Source: Prevotella sp. UBA2756
Lineage (GTDB): Bacteria; Bacteroidota; Bacteroidia; Bacteroidales; Bacteroidaceae
DNA: 64,000 nucleotides
Reading direction: 5' to 3'
Assembly: GCA_002353205.1 (NCBI GenBank)
Contig: DEJE01000020.1
Span: forward strand, 62,001-126,000
In this document: piece after piece, positions 17,107 through 25,043 of the stretch
How positions within the stretch are numbered: the stretch's first letter is position 1
Layout: every line of letters begins with the position of its first letter
The notes under the pieces: generated by a model
What the model was told of the DNA's origin: nothing
The model's database searches: none
The model's input: the letters and a program-made list of their open reading frames with translations, nothing else
Made by a program: the position numbers and the translations under genes

Positions 17107-17493
17107 TTAACGCTTACTGAACTGGAAGCGACGGCGAGCCTTCGGCTGTCCCGGCTTCTTGCGCTCCACCTCGCGGCTGTCGCGTGTGAGGAAACCGTGG
17201 TCCTTCAGGTTCTTCTTGTCTTCGGCATTGATCTTGACCAGTGCGCGGGCGATGGCGAGGCGCAGAGCCTGGCTCTGACCGGTGAAGCCGCCGCCGTCGA
17301 GGTTGGCCTTGATGTCGTATTTCTCAGCTACCTCCAGCAGGTTGAGCGGCTGCTTGACCACATACTGCAGGATGCCCGAGGGGAAATACTCTGTGATGTC
17401 TCTCTTGTTGATAGTGATCTTGCCGTTGCCTTCACTCACGTACACACGAGCCACGGCGCTCTTGCGGCGACCTATTGCATTAATTATTTCCAT
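17107..17493 (-). CDS. rpsI: 30S ribosomal protein S9
   Basis: A 128-residue S9. It begins with AIGRRKSAVARVYV and ends KKPGQPKARRRFQFSKR, the conserved Lys/Arg tail that reaches the P site of the ribosome. The GGGFTGQSQALRLAIARAL motif is also present. It starts 12 bp after the rplM stop, the usual L13-S9 pair. Confidence 0.98.
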   Translation of the reverse strand: MEIINAIGRRKSAVARVYVSEGNGKITINKRDITEYFPSGILQYVVKQPLNLLEVAEKYDIKANLDGGGFTGQSQALRLAIARALVKINAEDKKNLKDHGFLTRDSREVERKKPGQPKARRRFQFSKR

Positions 17494-17505
17494 CTTACCT
17501 TCGAT

Positions 17506-17967
17506 TTATTTATACTGGTTAATATCAATAGCCTTCGGCTTCTGAGCCTCATGGGGATGCTCGGTGCCATTGTAAACATAGAGGTTGTCGAGCAACTGAC
17601 GGCCCAGACGACCTTTCGGCAGCATGCCCTTCACGGCGTGGCGCAGGATGCGGTCCATGCCGAACTCCTTGGTGCGGAGCTGTGCAGGCGTGGTGAAGCG
17701 CTGTCCGCCGGGATAACCAGTGTAGCGAGTGTAGACCTTGTCGGTCTCCTTCTTGCCAGTGAAGTAAGCCTTCGTGGCATTGATGATGATCACATTGTCG
17801 CCGCAGTCAACGTGCGGGGTGAATGTGGGCTTGTACTTTCCGCGAATCAACTTCGCAACCTTCGAAGCGAGGCGTCCCACCACCTGGTCGGTAGCGTCAA
17901 CAACCACCCACTCCTTCTTCGCTGTTTCCTTGTTAACGGAAATAGTCTTGTAACTTAAAGTGTCCAT
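17506..17967 (-). CDS. rplM: 50S ribosomal protein L13
   Basis: A 153-residue L13. Signatures include KEWVVVDATDQVVGRLASKVA, GDNVIIINATKAYFTGKK, and AVKGMLPKGRLGRQLLDNLYVYNGTEHPH. The ATG at 17967 begins MDTLSYKTISVN; the frame stays open for 47 codons upstream, but that part is GC-rich leader and is not translated in L13 homologues. First gene of the rplM-rpsI-rpsB-tsf operon. Confidence 0.97.
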   Translation of the reverse strand: MDTLSYKTISVNKETAKKEWVVVDATDQVVGRLASKVAKLIRGKYKPTFTPHVDCGDNVIIINATKAYFTGKKETDKVYTRYTGYPGGQRFTTPAQLRTKEFGMDRILRHAVKGMLPKGRLGRQLLDNLYVYNGTEHPHEAQKPKAIDINQYK

Positions 17968-18169
17968 TTGTTGAATGAATAAATAATTAAAAACGTTTTC
18001 TACATACGGATATGTCGCCATCCGACCGCGCCTGGCTTCACGCACCTGGAAGCGAGCAGACTCTCCGCCTGCCAGTGAGCAGCGATTCACAAACCACAAC
18101 GATCGCATTCCTGCAAAGGCTGCTATTTACACGCTACCCTCGGGGGTTCATGGTGGCCCCACTACAATC
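17968..18169 (-). promoter_or_regulatory. Long structured 5' leader of rplM
   Basis: About 200 nt separate the likely transcription start (near 18169) from the L13 ATG. The leader has several GC-rich self-complementary blocks, for example GCTGCTCACTGGCAG and CCACCATGAACCCCCGAGGG. Ribosomal-protein autoregulation is a reasonable inference; I cannot assign it to a named RNA family. Confidence 0.4.
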
Positions 18170-18175
18170 GGGTTG

Positions 18176-18183
18176 CAAAGGTA
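18176..18183 (-). promoter_or_regulatory. -7 box of the rplM operon
   Basis: Minus-strand TACCTTTG matches TAnnTTTG, about 210 bp before rplM. Confidence 0.6.
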
Positions 18184-18263
18184 CGGCTTTTCTTCGAAAC
18201 GGCATGCGGCGACGCTTTGCAATCCGAAAACTTTATGTTTATTTAACGCTTCGGACATAAAGA

Positions 18264-18303
18264 AAGCCCGGACAGCGCGTTGTCTCCGCTTCTGTCCGGG
18301 CTT
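18264..18303 (-). terminator. Terminator of the 35-residue peptide gene
   Basis: A 12-bp perfect stem (AAGCCCGGACAG with CTGTCCGGGCTT) begins 28 bp after the small ORF stop; the minus-strand product continues CTTTCTTTATG. Confidence 0.75.
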
Positions 18304-18330
18304 CCCAGGGATGCTATAGTGTTCTTAAAG

Positions 18331-18438
18331 TTAAATGACTTCGAGGTTGTCGTAGCGTGCATACCATACCGAAAACACAAAACCTACGATGGCCATGGCA
18401 GCAAGAGCAGTGCCGTTGATTAATAATGCTGTACTCAT
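18331..18438 (-). CDS. 35-residue single-span membrane peptide
   Basis: An ATG ORF of 35 codons beginning MSTALLINGTALAAMAIVGF and ending YARYDNLEVI. Residues about 4-26 form one hydrophobic span, followed by a polar tail with Arg, Asp and Glu. It has its own -7 box (18497-18504, leader about 50 nt), and a strong terminator (18264-18303), so it is a complete transcription unit. It is divergent from the LysR-type regulator. I do not recognise the family; possible roles are a small subunit or modulator of a membrane complex. The stretch 17968-18710 also holds the rplM leader and promoter and the LysR promoter. Confidence 0.65.
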   Translation of the reverse strand: MSTALLINGTALAAMAIVGFVFSVWYARYDNLEVI

Positions 18439-18496
18439 AATCTTCTTTCGTTTTAAAAGTTAAACATCAAATTCTTTTTCCTTCTTGTTTCGTGTG

Positions 18497-18504
18497 CAAA
18501 GGTA
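18497..18504 (-). promoter_or_regulatory. -7 box of the 35-residue peptide gene
   Basis: Minus-strand TACCTTTG, 59 bp before the ATG at 18438. The -33 region is weak. Confidence 0.55.
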
Positions 18505-18658
18505 GGACGTTTTCGCCATTGCGGCCATCTTTTTCTATGATATTTTGCAAACGCAGTTCATCGGCAAAAAGCGTTCGCAGCTATCGGTAAAAACGATAGA
18601 TGATATAGGTCAAGACGAAAAAATCGGATAATTGTGCCCGTGTTCGGAAGAAAATGCG

Positions 18659-18666
18659 TATATTTG
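18659..18666 (+). promoter_or_regulatory. -7 box of the LysR-type regulator gene
   Basis: TATATTTG matches TAnnTTTG and places transcription start near 18673, downstream of the most upstream in-frame ATG (18654); this supports the later start at 18711. Confidence 0.6.
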
Positions 18667-18710
18667 CAAACCAAACGCGTGATGTCAACTCTTTTAAAAT
18701 CACCCTACTT

Positions 18711-19622
18711 ATGGAACTACGGCAACTGAAATACTTCCTGCGCGTGGCCGAGACGCTTAACTTCTCGGCGGCCGCCCGCGACCTGTTCATCACACAGAGC
18801 ACGCTGTCGCAGCAGATACTGCTGCTCGAGCGCGAGCTCAGCCAGCCCCTCTTCGTGCGCAACAGCCGCGAGGTGACGCTCACCGAGGCCGGACAGACGC
18901 TCCTGCCGCTGGCTAGGGAGACCCTCCGCTCGGCCGACAACTGCCTGCTGCGGCTCGACGAGCTGAAGAACCTGGAGGGCGGCGAGCTGAACATCGGCGT
19001 GACCTTCTCCTTCACCAGCATCATGGCCGAGACGCTGACCGCCTTCCTGCGACGCTATCCGCACGTGAAGATGAACGTCAGCCAGTCGTCGATGGCCGAC
19101 CTGATGGAGCGCCTGTCGCACCATGAGTTCGACTTCGTGCTCGCCTTCCGACCGCTCATCGGCAATCCGCGCATCGAGAGTCGGCCGCTGTTCCACAACC
19201 GCCTCGCTGCCATCGTCGACGAGCGCCATGCGCTGGCCGCGAAACAGTCGGTGACGCTCGAGGAGCTGCAGCGCTATGACCTCGCCCTGCCGCGACGCGG
19301 CCTGCAGGCGCGCAACGCCCTCGACCGCATCCTTGCCGGCACGGGCTACCACTACCGTATCAAGGTGGAGATGAACACCGTCTACCTGATCTTCCGCTTG
19401 CTGCGCGAGTCGAACTACGTCACCGTGCTCAGCGAGAGCACCGTGGTGGGTGAGCGCGGGCTCCGCGCCGTCCCCATCGAAGAGACGGGAGCCTCGGGCT
19501 ACGACATGGTGGGCTGCGTCCACCTGCTGAAGAACCACTACCTGAAGCGGTCGGCGCAGGAGTTCATCAGCATGCTCGGCGAGAGCAGCACCATGCTGAG
19601 AAAGTCCTTCGAACAGATGTAG
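18711..19622 (+). CDS. LysR-family transcriptional regulator
   Basis: A 303-residue LysR regulator. The winged helix-turn-helix is at about residues 1-60: MELRQLKYFLRVAETLNFSA, then AARDLFITQSTLSQQI and PLFVRNSREVTLTEAGQ. The effector-binding domain covers about 90-295 (GELNIGVTFSFTSIMAE). Members bind DNA as tetramers and respond to small molecules. Nothing adjacent identifies the ligand; the divergent neighbour is a 35-residue membrane peptide gene, and LysR proteins often control divergent genes, so regulation of that peptide is an inference worth noting. Confidence 0.93.
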   Translation: MELRQLKYFLRVAETLNFSAAARDLFITQSTLSQQILLLERELSQPLFVRNSREVTLTEAGQTLLPLARETLRSADNCLLRLDELKNLEGGELNIGVTFSFTSIMAETLTAFLRRYPHVKMNVSQSSMADLMERLSHHEFDFVLAFRPLIGNPRIESRPLFHNRLAAIVDERHALAAKQSVTLEELQRYDLALPRRGLQARNALDRILAGTGYHYRIKVEMNTVYLIFRLLRESNYVTVLSESTVVGERGLRAVPIEETGASGYDMVGCVHLLKNHYLKRSAQEFISMLGESSTMLRKSFEQM

Positions 19623-19689
19623 CGAGCGCAAAGGCTATGACTTTTCACCAATCACCTTTGCGCTCGATTTTATTCGCTTGCAGAGCAGT

Positions 19690-19722
19690 AACTATGAACT
19701 ATGAACTGTGAACTATGAACTA
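19690..19722. repeat. ACTATGA tandem repeat containing the stop of the T9SS cargo gene
   Basis: Repeated AACTATG words (with one AACTGTG) lead into the stop codon (CTA on this strand, TAG on the coding strand) of the cargo gene ending at 19720. Confidence 0.8.
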
Positions 19723-21312
19723 TCTAACCGCCACCTTGCGCCCGTTGACGATATAGATGCCGCGCGGCAGCTGCGGATCGCCCTTGCCCTGCCATAGCAG
19801 CTGGCCCGAGGTGCTGTAGACGGTGAGCGGCTCGGACTGCTCGTCGGCCGCGCCTTCTACCTGCTCTAAGCCGGTGATAATGCTCGATCTGGGCACGAGC
19901 TCAACATGCTTCGCTTTGGTTACGCCGTCGGCCTCATAGATTGTAGCACCTCGTCTTATTCCCCCGACGGGCTTCACAATGGCACATTCACCGTCAGGGT
20001 CGAACACAGACTCAGAGGCACTGAGAGCATACGAGTCGCCATCAAGAGTAATGTAGCTGTTGTACGGACTGACGGTGCATTTGTAGCCATACAGCCCATA
20101 TCTATTTCCTTGGGCATTCACTGTTAAGTTCCAGATGTTCAGAGTGGTATTTTCATCTACATGAATGGCATCACCGTAGTTATTATTGATTTTGTAACCT
20201 TTTACATTTAAAACATCCTGAACGGTACCCATACCACAGATGGTGCATTTGGCACGCGAATAAATGCCCACCCAGCAGGAATTCTCGCTTTTCCCGATGT
20301 TGCAGGTACCCGCAACATTGATGAACAGGCCATCAACCTTGCTATAGATGGGTGGGAAGATGAGGTATTCGGAATTCAATACAGACTCATAGAGGTTCAG
20401 ACTCTTAGTAGAAGGATTATATGAAAGCCCTATGCGGTTCGGCCTCGAATCAAGCAAATAGATATCGTTGATGTTCTCGCTGTTTACCCGAACACCGCCG
20501 ATCCATAAGTCGTAGGCCGTGCCGGGAGTAATGAGCACCGATCCTGTGAGACGATTTCTTTTCGTGTCATAGAGTTCGCCGTAAATGCCCTGTTCGCCGT
20601 CATAAACACTACCATCGTCACCGTGAACAACCTTCAAGGGTTTGGCAATGACGCTATTCTTCAAAACCACCCGAGCGTCGATACAATCACCTTGGTCGGT
20701 TTCGACTTCCAGTGTGGAATTGTCAACCTCAACCACTCCAGTGTAACCATATAAGTGATTAGTTTCATTTTCGATAAAGCCACTAATGCCAGTCTGATGC
20801 ACCAAGTTCGTAGTAACGTTCACTACAGCTCCATCTTTAATCGTCAGATAGGGATCCGTACTGCTGTTTGATTTTTGCAATCTAATCTCTCCTTTAAGAT
20901 TCCAAGTACCACCAGATATGTCGACATGCGTACTATTATAAATCGCAAGGGACCTGTAGTCTGCCTCGTCTCCTGTCTGAAGCCTTCCTCGAATAGCAAC
21001 AGTGCCGTTGTTGATCAGCTTGGTCTTGTTGTTCAGTTGAACGGCAGCTGATTGCCCTGTATGCATGATGGTATTAGTTCCATAGAACTCTATTGTCAAG
21101 TCTTCTACAGAGCTCACGATTCTCGTCAGGACATTATTAGTAAACACCAGTTTCTTTTCTTGATAAAGGTATCTGAAGGTTATCAATCCTGTAGCGTCCA
21201 GGTATGTACCGTCTTTGGAAAGGCTGATGTCCTTTCCGTTAACTGTCAATTCTTGTGCCTGCGCCGACAGACCGATGGTCATCAGCATCAGAATTGTTAT
21301 GATTTTCTTCAT
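19720..21312 (-). CDS. T9SS-secreted repeat-rich protein with carbohydrate-binding-like beta-helix fold
   Basis: A 530-residue secreted protein. The signal peptide MKKIITILMLMTIGLSAQAQ is followed by many short repeats with the flavour of right-handed beta-helix proteins (NNTLEV, TIKDGAVVNV, GTWNLKG, TLNIWNLTVNA). The C-terminus, LTVYSTSGQLLWQGKG and PRGIYIVNGRKVAVR, is a type IX sorting domain, so it is exported by PorV/PorU and lies on the surface or outside. Function is unknown; adhesion or glycan binding is possible. Its signal peptide and tail are almost identical in DNA to those of the paralogue at 31466-34087, while the middle is diverged. The upstream ATG at 21381 precedes the promoter and is rejected. 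Confidence 0.8.
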   Translation of the reverse strand: MKKIITILMLMTIGLSAQAQELTVNGKDISLSKDGTYLDATGLITFRYLYQEKKLVFTNNVLTRIVSSVEDLTIEFYGTNTIMHTGQSAAVQLNNKTKLINNGTVAIRGRLQTGDEADYRSLAIYNSTHVDISGGTWNLKGEIRLQKSNSSTDPYLTIKDGAVVNVTTNLVHQTGISGFIENETNHLYGYTGVVEVDNSTLEVETDQGDCIDARVVLKNSVIAKPLKVVHGDDGSVYDGEQGIYGELYDTKRNRLTGSVLITPGTAYDLWIGGVRVNSENINDIYLLDSRPNRIGLSYNPSTKSLNLYESVLNSEYLIFPPIYSKVDGLFINVAGTCNIGKSENSCWVGIYSRAKCTICGMGTVQDVLNVKGYKINNNYGDAIHVDENTTLNIWNLTVNAQGNRYGLYGYKCTVSPYNSYITLDGDSYALSASESVFDPDGECAIVKPVGGIRRGATIYEADGVTKAKHVELVPRSSIITGLEQVEGAADEQSEPLTVYSTSGQLLWQGKGDPQLPRGIYIVNGRKVAVR

Positions 21313-21350
21313 AGCTTTTATGTTATTAGTTAGAAATCCATTGTCGGTGA

Positions 21351-21382
21351 CAAATTTAGAAAAAATAAATGAAACGTGCAAA
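21351..21382 (-). promoter_or_regulatory. Promoter of the T9SS cargo gene
   Basis: Minus strand: TTTG (21382-21379), 20-bp spacer, TAAATTTG (21358-21351), an exact Bacteroidetes consensus about 40 bp before the ATG at 21312. Confidence 0.8.
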
Positions 21383-21503
21383 TAAAATTAAAATATAGCC
21401 GCAGAAATGACTTTTATTTGCGATAATTTGTTTTCTTTGTCTTAATTTTTGTGAATCTGCAAAAAGAAATACATGGTTCTATTCAATTGTTCTTCTGCTA
21501 TTC

Positions 21504-21555
21504 TGTCAATAAAACAGTTCTTCTGTTCTTGTGTCAATAAAACAGTTCTTCTGTT
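21504..21555. repeat. Two 24-bp direct repeats, each with an AACAG/CTGTT hairpin
   Basis: TGTCAATAAAACAGTTCTTC plus TGTT occurs at 21504-21527 and 21532-21555, with a degenerate third copy just before. Each contains AACAG-TTCTT-CTGTT; on the minus strand this is followed by TTTTATTG. The pair lies just after the zinc-ribbon gene and may act as a weak double terminator. Confidence 0.65.
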
Positions 21556-21562
21556 TGAAGAA

Positions 21563-21856
21563 TCAGGTCCAGAACTCGCGCTCGTCCGTTTCTTCCATTT
21601 CGCCCCGGCAGCGCGGACAGGTGTGCATGTTCCATGGGCGGGCGCGGTCGCTGCCGCAGTGGAGGCACAGACGGCCGGCTTCGCTCTGGTACGACGGTGC
21701 CACGTCACCGATGACGCCGCCCACCACGATGTTCACGATGCGGTGGCAGTCGGGGCAGGAGAGGGGCGTGATGTGCTGTCCGAAGAGTCCTTTCCCCTCG
21801 TAGACGTCGGCCTCATAGCCGCATCTGGTGCATCGATATTTCTTCTTCCATGCCAT
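21563..21856 (-). CDS. Small protein with four CxxC motifs (double zinc ribbon)
   Basis: A 97-residue hydrophilic protein with four CxxC motifs: CTRC (9-12), CPDC (33-36), CLHC (65-68) and CPRC (about 81-84), consistent with two zinc-ribbon units. Between them lies a hydrophobic glycine-rich turn (IVNIVVGGVIGD). The ATG at 21856 is 10 bp after the -7 box, so the mRNA would have almost no leader. Function is unknown; zinc ribbons of this kind occur in nucleic-acid or protein-binding adaptors. Confidence 0.75.
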   Translation of the reverse strand: MAWKKKYRCTRCGYEADVYEGKGLFGQHITPLSCPDCHRIVNIVVGGVIGDVAPSYQSEAGRLCLHCGSDRARPWNMHTCPRCRGEMEETDEREFWT

Positions 21857-21865
21857 AACAGAGTG

Positions 21866-21873
21866 CAAAGATA
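21866..21873 (-). promoter_or_regulatory. -7 box directly in front of the zinc-ribbon gene
   Basis: Minus-strand TATCTTTG ends 9 bp before the ATG, implying a leader of only a few nucleotides. Confidence 0.55.
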
Positions 21874-21946
21874 GTGTTTCTTTTCCGTTCGGCCGCTGTT
21901 TCTGGCGGGAAAATGATTTTTTTCGGCCGCCAAGCCGATAGAATGG

Positions 21947-21978
21947 AAAAGAAAAGGGAAGCCCGTCGGAGCTTCCCT
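21947..21978 (-). terminator. Terminator of mdh
   Basis: An 8-bp stem (AGGGAAGC with GCTTCCCT) followed on the minus strand by TTTTCTTTTCC, 27 bp after the mdh stop. Confidence 0.8.
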
Positions 21979-22004
21979 GTCGTTGTCTCTCTTCCTGCGG
22001 AGGA

Positions 22005-22997
22005 TTAGAGGTTGGGGTTGATCTTGTTCCACTCTGAGATGGGGGGAACGATGTTGAGCGTGACGAGCTCGTCGCGCATCTTGCACAGATGCTCGTAGCT
22101 CTGATCCAGCTTAGCGTTCTCTTCTGCTGTGCCCTGCGGGACTTCGTAGTGTGCACCGTCCTTGTCCATCGTGGTCTTCATGGCCATCATGATGTGGTCG
22201 TACTTGTCGGTCTTCACGTATGTGCCGACGGGGAAGCGGAAGGGCTCTCCGCCCATGGCAGCGCGGATCATCTCCACGGAGAGATAAGCGGGGCTCTGGA
22301 ACGAGCTGCGTCCGCGGAGCTCAATGATCTTGGCTCCACCCTTGGTGACGGCGGTCTTCATCTCTTCCCACTCAGCCTCGGGGAACTCGTCGGTGCCGAT
22401 GATATCGGTGAGCTTGCGGCCGGCAACGGTAACGTGAGAACCGAAGACAGCCATCTGCTCGCCGTGTCCTCCGTAGGTGGCGCAGCCTGTGATCTCGTTC
22501 TGCATCACGTTGAACTTCTTGGCCAGGGCGCTCTGCAGACGGGTGGTGTCGAGGCCTGCCAGCGTGGTGACTTGTCCGGGTTTCAGTCCCGAATAGAGCA
22601 GGGTGACTAGACCGGTGAGGTCGGCGGGGTTGAAGATGATGACGACGTGCTTCACGTCGGGGCAGAACTTCTTGATGTTCTGGCCCAGCTCCTCGGCAAT
22701 CTTGCAGTTGCCGGCGAGCAGATCCTCGCGCGTCATGCCTGCCTTACGGGGAGCACCGCCCGAAGAAATGATATACTTGGCATTGCGGAAAGCCTCTTCA
22801 GCGTCGGTAGTGGCGGTGATCTTCACATCGTCGAAGCCGCTCTGGCGCATTTCCTCGGCCACACCCTCGGGTGAGAACACGTCGTAAAGACAGATGTCGC
22901 TTGTCAGACCCATCATCAGTGCAGTCTGTGCCATGTTTGAACCGATCATGCCGGCAGCGCCGACGATGGTCAGTTTCTCGTTAGTTAGAGTTGCCAT
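22005..22997 (-). CDS. mdh: Malate dehydrogenase
   Basis: A 330-residue NAD-dependent malate/lactate dehydrogenase-fold protein. The nucleotide-binding glycine motif is near the N-terminus (VGAAGMIGSN), the catalytic mobile-loop region includes GGAPRKAGMTREDLL, and the active-site His lies in CATYGGHGEQMAV. This form, with alanine-rich Rossmann motif and about 330 residues, is the usual Bacteroidales Mdh. It interconverts malate and oxaloacetate in the succinate-producing branch. It is monocistronic: own promoter and terminator. Confidence 0.92.
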   Translation of the reverse strand: MATLTNEKLTIVGAAGMIGSNMAQTALMMGLTSDICLYDVFSPEGVAEEMRQSGFDDVKITATTDAEEAFRNAKYIISSGGAPRKAGMTREDLLAGNCKIAEELGQNIKKFCPDVKHVVIIFNPADLTGLVTLLYSGLKPGQVTTLAGLDTTRLQSALAKKFNVMQNEITGCATYGGHGEQMAVFGSHVTVAGRKLTDIIGTDEFPEAEWEEMKTAVTKGGAKIIELRGRSSFQSPAYLSVEMIRAAMGGEPFRFPVGTYVKTDKYDHIMMAMKTTMDKDGAHYEVPQGTAEENAKLDQSYEHLCKMRDELVTLNIVPPISEWNKINPNL

Positions 22998-23038
22998 AAT
23001 TTTTCTGTTAATAAATTATTTATGATATTCACTGCTTG

Positions 23039-23046
23039 CAAAGGTA
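23039..23046 (-). promoter_or_regulatory. -7 box of mdh
   Basis: Minus-strand TACCTTTG, 42 bp before the mdh ATG. Confidence 0.6.
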
Positions 23047-23127
23047 GTGAAAAATATTGGAACAGAATCGTTTTCAGTGAAAATAATCTGTTATTAATTC
23101 TGAAAAAAGCATGGTTTGACATGTTGA

Positions 23128-23159
23128 TTTGGCAATTTCAAGATTTTTGTGTATCTTTG
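23128..23159 (+). promoter_or_regulatory. Promoter of the Xaa-Pro aminopeptidase gene
   Basis: TTTG, a 20-bp spacer and TATCTTTG, 27 bp before the ATG at 23186. The placement rules out the in-frame ATG at 23129 as start. Confidence 0.8.
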
Positions 23160-23185
23160 TGGCTGTAACATCAAACGGAAACCTT

Positions 23186-24967
23186 ATGAAAGAAGTCAAC
23201 CAAAGAGTAGCTGAGCTGCGCGAGCTGATGCGTCGCGAGCATCTCAGCGCATTCATCTTCCCATCTACAGACCCGCATCAGAGTGAGTACACGGCCGATC
23301 ACTGGAAGGGACGCGAGTTCATCAGCGGCTTCAACGGCTCGGCAGGAACGGCCGTCGTCACGCTGACGGCAGCCGCTTTGTGGACCGATTCGCGCTATTT
23401 CATCGCCGCTGCCCAGCAGCTGGAAGGCACCGAATACCAGCTGATGAAGGAGCGCGTGGCCGGAACGCCGACCATCGCCGAATGGTTAGGAGCAGAGTTG
23501 CGCGACGTGAAGAGTCCCGAGGTGGCGGTCGACGGCATGGTGTGCAGCACGGCCATGGTGCGGCAGCTCATCGACGACCTGCGCCGTCAGGGCGGCATCA
23601 CGCTCCGCACGAACCTCGATGCGCTGCGCGAGGTGTGGCACAACCGGCCGCCCATACCGCAGAACGCCGTCGTCAGACAGCCTTTGGAACAAGCCGGGGA
23701 GCCTGCCCACGAGAAGTTGCAGCGCATACGCCGCGCCCTCAGGCAGCAACATGCCGACGGAATGCTGATGGCATCGCTCGACGACATCGCATGGACGCTC
23801 AACCTGCGTGGCAGCGACGTCCATTGTAACCCGGTCTTCGTGAGCTATCTGCTCATTTCCTCCACCGATGCCACGCTATATATAAATAAGGTGAAGGTGC
23901 CGGATGACATCGTCGGCTATCTGAAAGCAGAGGGCGTATCGGTCGACGACTACGAAAACGTGCGCCAGGGACTGCGCGACTACTTCGAGTATAACATCCT
24001 GCTCGACCCCGACGAGGTGAACTACACGCTCTACAAGAGCGTCACGCGCGAAATCATTGCAGCCCAGTCGCCCGTGCCGCAGATGAAGGCCGTGAAGAAC
24101 GAAAGCGAGGTGCGGGGTTTTCATGAGGCGATGCTCCGCGACGGCATCGCCATGACCCGATTCCTGCGCTGGCTGCGTCCTGCCGTCGCCGAGGGCGGAC
24201 AGACCGAGCTTTCGGTCAGCCAGAAACTGGAAGACCTGCGCTCCGAGCAACCGTTCTACCGCGGACTATCCTTCGACACCATCGCCGCCTACGAGCAGCA
24301 TGGTGCCATCGTTCACTACGAACCGACGCCCGAGACCGACGTCGCCCTTCGACCCGAGGGCTTCCTGCTGCTCGACAGCGGTGCGCAATACGTGGACGGT
24401 ACGACCGACATCACCCGAACCATAGCGCTCGGACCGCTCACCGACGAGCAGCGCCGCGTCTACACGCTTGTGCTGAAAGGCCACCTGCGACTGCAGAACG
24501 CGCGATTCCCCGACAGTGCCAGCGGCACACAGCTCGACGCCATCGCACGGCAGCCGCTCTGGGACGAAGGCCTGAACTACCTGCACGGCACGGGTCACGG
24601 CGTAGGTGCCTACCTGAACGTGCACGAAGGGCCGCACCAGATACGCATGGAGTACCGTCCGGCCCCGCTCCATGCCGGCATGACGGTCACCGACGAGCCG
24701 GGCATCTACCTCGAAGGACGCTTCGGCGTCAGGATTGAGAACACGCTGCTCATCGTTCCCTACCGACAGACGGAGATGGGAACGTTCCTGCAGTTCGAGC
24801 CGCTCACGCTCTGTCCCATCGACACGGAGCCTATCATCCGCGAAATGATGACGGCCGACGAAGTGCGCTGGCTCAACGAGTACCACGAACGGGTCTTCAC
24901 CGTCCTTGCGCCCCACCTGCAGCCCGAAGAGCAGGAGTGGCTGCGCCTGGCGTGCCGCCCCATTTGA
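23186..24967 (+). CDS. pepP: Xaa-Pro aminopeptidase (M24B, aminopeptidase P family)
   Basis: A 593-residue M24 metallopeptidase with two creatinase-like N-terminal domains (about 1-310) and a C-terminal pita-bread catalytic domain. Metal-ligand motifs are LLLDSGAQYVDGTTDITRT (two Asp), HGTGHGVGAYLNVHEGP (His), TDEPGIYLEGRFGVRIENT (two Glu). It removes N-terminal residues preceding proline, in the cytoplasm. The length fits the long, eukaryote-like aminopeptidase P found in Bacteroidetes. A bidirectional terminator separates it from the convergent rSAM gene. Confidence 0.94.
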   Translation: MKEVNQRVAELRELMRREHLSAFIFPSTDPHQSEYTADHWKGREFISGFNGSAGTAVVTLTAAALWTDSRYFIAAAQQLEGTEYQLMKERVAGTPTIAEWLGAELRDVKSPEVAVDGMVCSTAMVRQLIDDLRRQGGITLRTNLDALREVWHNRPPIPQNAVVRQPLEQAGEPAHEKLQRIRRALRQQHADGMLMASLDDIAWTLNLRGSDVHCNPVFVSYLLISSTDATLYINKVKVPDDIVGYLKAEGVSVDDYENVRQGLRDYFEYNILLDPDEVNYTLYKSVTREIIAAQSPVPQMKAVKNESEVRGFHEAMLRDGIAMTRFLRWLRPAVAEGGQTELSVSQKLEDLRSEQPFYRGLSFDTIAAYEQHGAIVHYEPTPETDVALRPEGFLLLDSGAQYVDGTTDITRTIALGPLTDEQRRVYTLVLKGHLRLQNARFPDSASGTQLDAIARQPLWDEGLNYLHGTGHGVGAYLNVHEGPHQIRMEYRPAPLHAGMTVTDEPGIYLEGRFGVRIENTLLIVPYRQTEMGTFLQFEPLTLCPIDTEPIIREMMTADEVRWLNEYHERVFTVLAPHLQPEEQEWLRLACRPI

Positions 24968-24983
24968 TACGCTGAAACAGAAA

Positions 24984-25026
24984 AAAGAATGTCGGAATGG
25001 AGCCAACAGCCATTCCGACATTCTTT
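24984..25026. terminator. Bidirectional terminator between pepP and the radical SAM gene
   Basis: A 17-bp perfect stem (AAAGAATGTCGGAATGG with its complement), 9-nt loop; A-run before and T-rich run after serve both strands. Confidence 0.85.
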
Positions 25027-25043
25027 CATATCACGGTTCGTTC

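Noticed and set aside
17968..18108. N-terminal 47-codon extension of L13
   Set aside because: Corresponds to structured untranslated leader; L13 begins at MDTLSYK.
18654..18710. ATG giving 19 extra residues to the LysR regulator
   Set aside because: The -7 box at 18659-18666 starts transcription after this codon and the LysR HTH begins at MELRQLKYF.
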